Assembly (NCBI GenBank): GCA_036852015.1
Contig: JAANDG010000224.1
Location: forward strand, 62,001 to 126,000
Direction of reading: 5' to 3'
Length of the DNA stretch: 64,000 nucleotides
Source: Pelodera strongyloides
Taxonomy: Eukaryota > Nematoda > Chromadorea > Rhabditida > Rhabditidae
Shown: one piece after another, positions 61,276-64,000 of the stretch
Layout: each line of letters starts with the position of its first letter
How positions within the stretch are numbered: position 1 is the first letter of the stretch
Position numbers and translations under genes: made by a program
The notes under the pieces: generated by a model
The model's database searches: none
What the model was told of the DNA's origin: nothing
Seen by the model: the letters and a program-made list of their open reading frames with translations, nothing else

Positions 61276-63911
61276 CAAAATTCCAAAAAGCGAGTCGAGT
61301 AGTGCTGAAGAGCGCTTCCTCCGAATGCAACGTGGGCGCACCTTGTCTACGTCCGTTTGTCAACAAACATCCAATGTTTCTGGTAGGTCCAAATTATCCA
61401 AATGTACGGACAAATGTTGTAATTGGGTTTTCCCAAGTTTTATGTTTTTCATATTGGGGTTTCCAGTGTCCCAAAAAATCGGTGTGATTCTGTCAATACT
61501 ACCGTATTTCTGCACGAAACGTGCATATATAATATGGAAAATTAAAAAAATATCTTCGGCTTCGGCCAGGAAGGATTGCCCATGATTTCCTCGCCGGGTG
61601 GTGGTTTCAAGGTTGTCACGGGCTAGACTCGAACCCAGGACGAGTGCGTTAGAGGCGAACGCGCTAGCCATTGGACCACAAACTAATAGAACATTCCAGG
61701 TTGCCTCGAGCCAGAAGATCGCCGTTTGCAAAATTGAAAAAGTTATGTCAACTTTTCTCAATGCAATTATGTGTTATCTAAATGATCCGAAGAAATTCCG
61801 AGATGCCGGTAGGGATCTTCATACCGAAGTTTGGGCAAAAAGGTAAAGTTACGTACGCGTGCCTGTAACACCGCGGCGACGTCTTGACCCACATTTGGCG
61901 TACTATGCCGCGGCGACATCTTAGCGCACAGTTCGCGAACTTCGCTTACGACTAACAAAGTTCGAAGTCTATTAATTCAGGTTCTGCGGGCGGCGAATTG
62001 AACAAAACCGGGTAACAAATTTGACAGGTGAGCTACAGGTTAAAGCGAAAGACTGGACGGTTTTTGAAACGCTTCGTGGACAACCGAATTCTTACGTATT
62101 TCTTACGCTAATTTGCTCGAATTTATCTCGATTTTTTATTCTAATCTATGTTCATTTGCACAAGCTGCATAAGAATGCAGGTATACTCTATGTGTTTCAG
62201 AAACCGGCCAGTATTTCGCTTTAAGTCGCTTACTCTGAACCGTGTGCCGCGCGGTTTGAGAAGTGGTACTGCGTGGTAACTCGCTCAGCCATGTATTATT
62301 ATCAGTTTCCTTTTCACCACGCATCCGCGTTCGCGGATACCTGCGCGGATCGTGGATAACTACGAGTGCGTTCATAAAAGCGCGGAATGCCACGCGAGCG
62401 TCTGCGCGTTCGAGAACATAGTTTACTAATTTACTTTCTTTATTTTCAAAACATTCAATCAGAAACTTACTGTGAAATTTATTGATTATATAAAACAAAA
62501 CGGACTATTGCCTAAGCCTAAGCTTAAGGCTATAAGCCAAAAGATCTTTCTTTACTTTAGAAAACGAGCAAGCCGAATTGGGCCAATGGAATTTTGCTGT
62601 TGTAGTGCGCGATCCGATATCGAGGTTAATATCAGGCTTCATCAACAAATGCGTGGTGTGAGATTTATTATCATTTTTGACGCTTTTATTTGATTATGTG
62701 ATTTTAGACGTATTAACTGTGACAACGTAACTTCGCATAACACCTAAGTAGTCCACGATGCGTTTGAAAAACCGGCCCGTATTTCGCTTCAAAGTTATTG
62801 TGTACCAGACGGCTACCGTTGCCTGCGTCGACTACTAGAGCGATCCTACTAAAAATGGTCATACTGCATACTCACATGAATCGCGTCTGAAATGTATCTT
62901 CCAATTTTATGTAATAAAATTCGATTGCGCTTATTTTAAGAGTTGCTAAAAGGGACTATACCGCTGAAACATAATATTCCGTTTCGCTCACTTCGCACAA
63001 ACGAAAAATTAAACTCTTCCCCTTTATATCTTACCAGACGGCTATCGCCGCCTGATGCGACTTTCAAAGTTTAAAATGCAGGAACAGTGAACACACTTTG
63101 AAATGTGTGCAAGCCTTTAGACTAGATATTCTAATTTTCGTTTCGTTCACACAAACAAAAAAGTAAACTCTTCTCCTTGATATACAGTCTTGAGCAAGCA
63201 AAATCTAATCTTATTTATTTTTCAAGATTTTGAAGAGTTGCTAAAAAGTCGCCTCAGGCGGCGATAGCCGTCTGATAAGATATAAAGGGGAAGAGTTTAC
63301 TTTTTTGTTTGTGTGAAGTGAACGAAACGGAATTTTATGTTTCAGCGTTATAGTCCCTTTTAGCAACTCTTCAAAATCTTGAAAAATAAATAAGATTAGA
63401 TTTCGCTTGCTCAAGACTGTATATCAAGGAGAAGAGTTTACTTGTTTGTTTGTGTGAACGAAACGAAAATTAGAATAATATCTAGTCTAAAGGCTATAAA
63501 ACGAAAGCGGAGCCCAGTCTTGAGCAAGCGAAATCGAATCTTATTTCATTAATTTTCAAGAAACGTTTCACACAAATGTGCTCACTGTTCCTGCATTTCA
63601 AACTTTGAAAGTAGCCTCCGGCGTATTATTTGCGAGAACGCAAATTCGCATACACACTGCAGTTGTCCACGATGCGTTTCAAAAACCGGCCGGTATTTCG
63701 CTTTAGCGTTATTGTGTATGCTCATAAAATTGAATGTAATAAGGAAATCTTTCAGTGAAGTCGACAATGGTCTGAAGAACCGGTGCTACAATTGTGCGAA
63801 AAATATGACATGTTTCGTGGATAAATTATACGAAGACGCCGTTAGTTATATCAAATCGGATGGGAAAGATGAACTATCATATGAGGCACATCATTTCTTC
63901 CCGCAGAATTG
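61276..63911 (+). CDS. Carbohydrate sulfotransferase, partial (5 internal exons)
   Basis: Golgi-type enzyme that transfers sulfate from PAPS to glycans. It resembles the large C. elegans family in Pfam Sulfotransfer_2 (family knowledge). Exons: 61276-61382, 61700-61842, 61981-62027, 62561-62657, 63756-63911, with matching phases (0, 2, 1, 2). Readable blocks: KIAVCKIEKVMSTFLNAIMC (start-of-domain motif), RFCGRR, NLT (N-glycosylation site), WNFAVVVRDPISRLISGF (3'-phosphate-binding RDPxxRLxSG motif), INKCV, then RCYNCAKNMTCF and EAHHFFPQNW, both typical of the nematode family. The donor for the fifth exon is taken at GTGCGA (63912), because a repeat copy begins about 16 bases later; a donor at 63943 is possible. 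The first exons and the C-terminus are not in the joined model. ATG at 57723 with MFKVFIVL and a GTGAGT donor is a possible signal-bearing first exon but does not join in phase directly. Confidence 0.82.
61455..61552 (-). repeat. TGGGGTTTCC repeat family, copy 4, fused to a SINE
   Basis: The block CGTATTTCTGCACGAAACGT is continuous with the SINE body at 61553, so the repeat may be the SINE's 3' part. Confidence 0.6.
61550..61692 (-). mobile_element. tRNA-derived SINE in a sulfotransferase intron
   Basis: The minus strand has GTGGTCCAATGGCTAGCGC and GGGTTCGAGTC followed by CGTGACAACCTTGAAACCA, the same family as at 4438. It sits antisense in the intron 61383-61699 and runs into a copy of the TGGGGTTTCC repeat. 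Confidence 0.7.
62040..62224. repeat. Family A MITE in a sulfotransferase intron
   Basis: Full copy starting 13 bp after the donor of the 61981-62027 exon. Confidence 0.85.
62745..62796. repeat. Family A half copy
   Basis: Right arm only. Confidence 0.7.
62806..63625. repeat. Compound of GC-hairpin repeats in a sulfotransferase intron
   Basis: Three or more copies of GACGGCTATCGCCGCCTGA, in both orientations, with AAGAGTTTACTTTTTTGTTTG and CTTGAGCAAGCGAAATC blocks. The whole is nested and palindromic. Confidence 0.7.
63660..63706. repeat. Family A half copy before the last exon
   Basis: Right arm only, 50 bp upstream of the exon at 63756. Confidence 0.7.
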
Positions 63912-64000
63912 GTGCGAATTTCACTGGTTGTGGGGTTTGCAAGTATGGCCAATATTCCTTGCAAGTATCGAAACATTTACCGTATCTTGGCACTGCACGA

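Overview
This is nuclear DNA from an animal, most likely a nematode. The species cannot be determined from the window. Coding sequence is a small part of it and is split into short exons with GT-AG introns, so most genes were rebuilt by joining exons whose reading phases and splice sites agree. The nematode signal comes from three genes: a PP2C phosphatase of the C. elegans ppm-2 type, an insulin-like precursor with the doubled-cysteine chain ends of C. elegans INS-1, and a Golgi-type carbohydrate sulfotransferase of the family expanded in C. elegans.

Layout. 0-6.3 kb: transposon-derived palindromes, a tRNA-derived SINE and an uncertain coding-like patch at 1.43-1.64 kb. 6.4-13.0 kb (minus): complete 11-exon PP2C phosphatase, 427 aa. 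13-17.9 kb: no gene seen; purine-rich tracts and a tandem repeat. 18.0-21.1 kb: decayed non-LTR retrotransposon. 21.5-25.95 kb: nested MITEs. 26.3-27.6 kb (minus): complete two-exon insulin-like peptide gene, 101 aa. 28.1-29.2 kb: two TTA-flanked elements, one carrying a second insertion. 29.7 kb (minus): a second insulin A-chain exon whose B-chain exon is not visible. 30-44 kb: LINE fragment, SINEs, a large inverted duplication and a CTTT tract. 44.1-49.3 kb (plus): seven-exon acidic coiled-coil protein with a C-terminal membrane anchor, about 575 aa. 51.5-54.0 kb (minus): four-exon, 204-aa protein with a PPxY motif and a C-terminal membrane anchor. 58.1-60.4 kb: ten-copy satellite with a 230-233 bp unit. 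61.3 kb to the window end (plus): five exons of a sulfotransferase, open at both ends.

The genes do not form an operon or a pathway. The insulin-like gene and its diverged neighbour are the only gene duplication seen. The dominant feature is the density of palindromic mobile elements. One family (TTAA, AGCGAAATACC, then GGTATTTCGCT, TTAA) occurs about once per 2.5 kb, and several unrelated families also end in TTAA. Two nested insertions can be checked against an empty copy elsewhere in the window, which fixes their target-site duplications at 8 bp and 3 bp. Nearly all of the insulin intron consists of three inserted elements.
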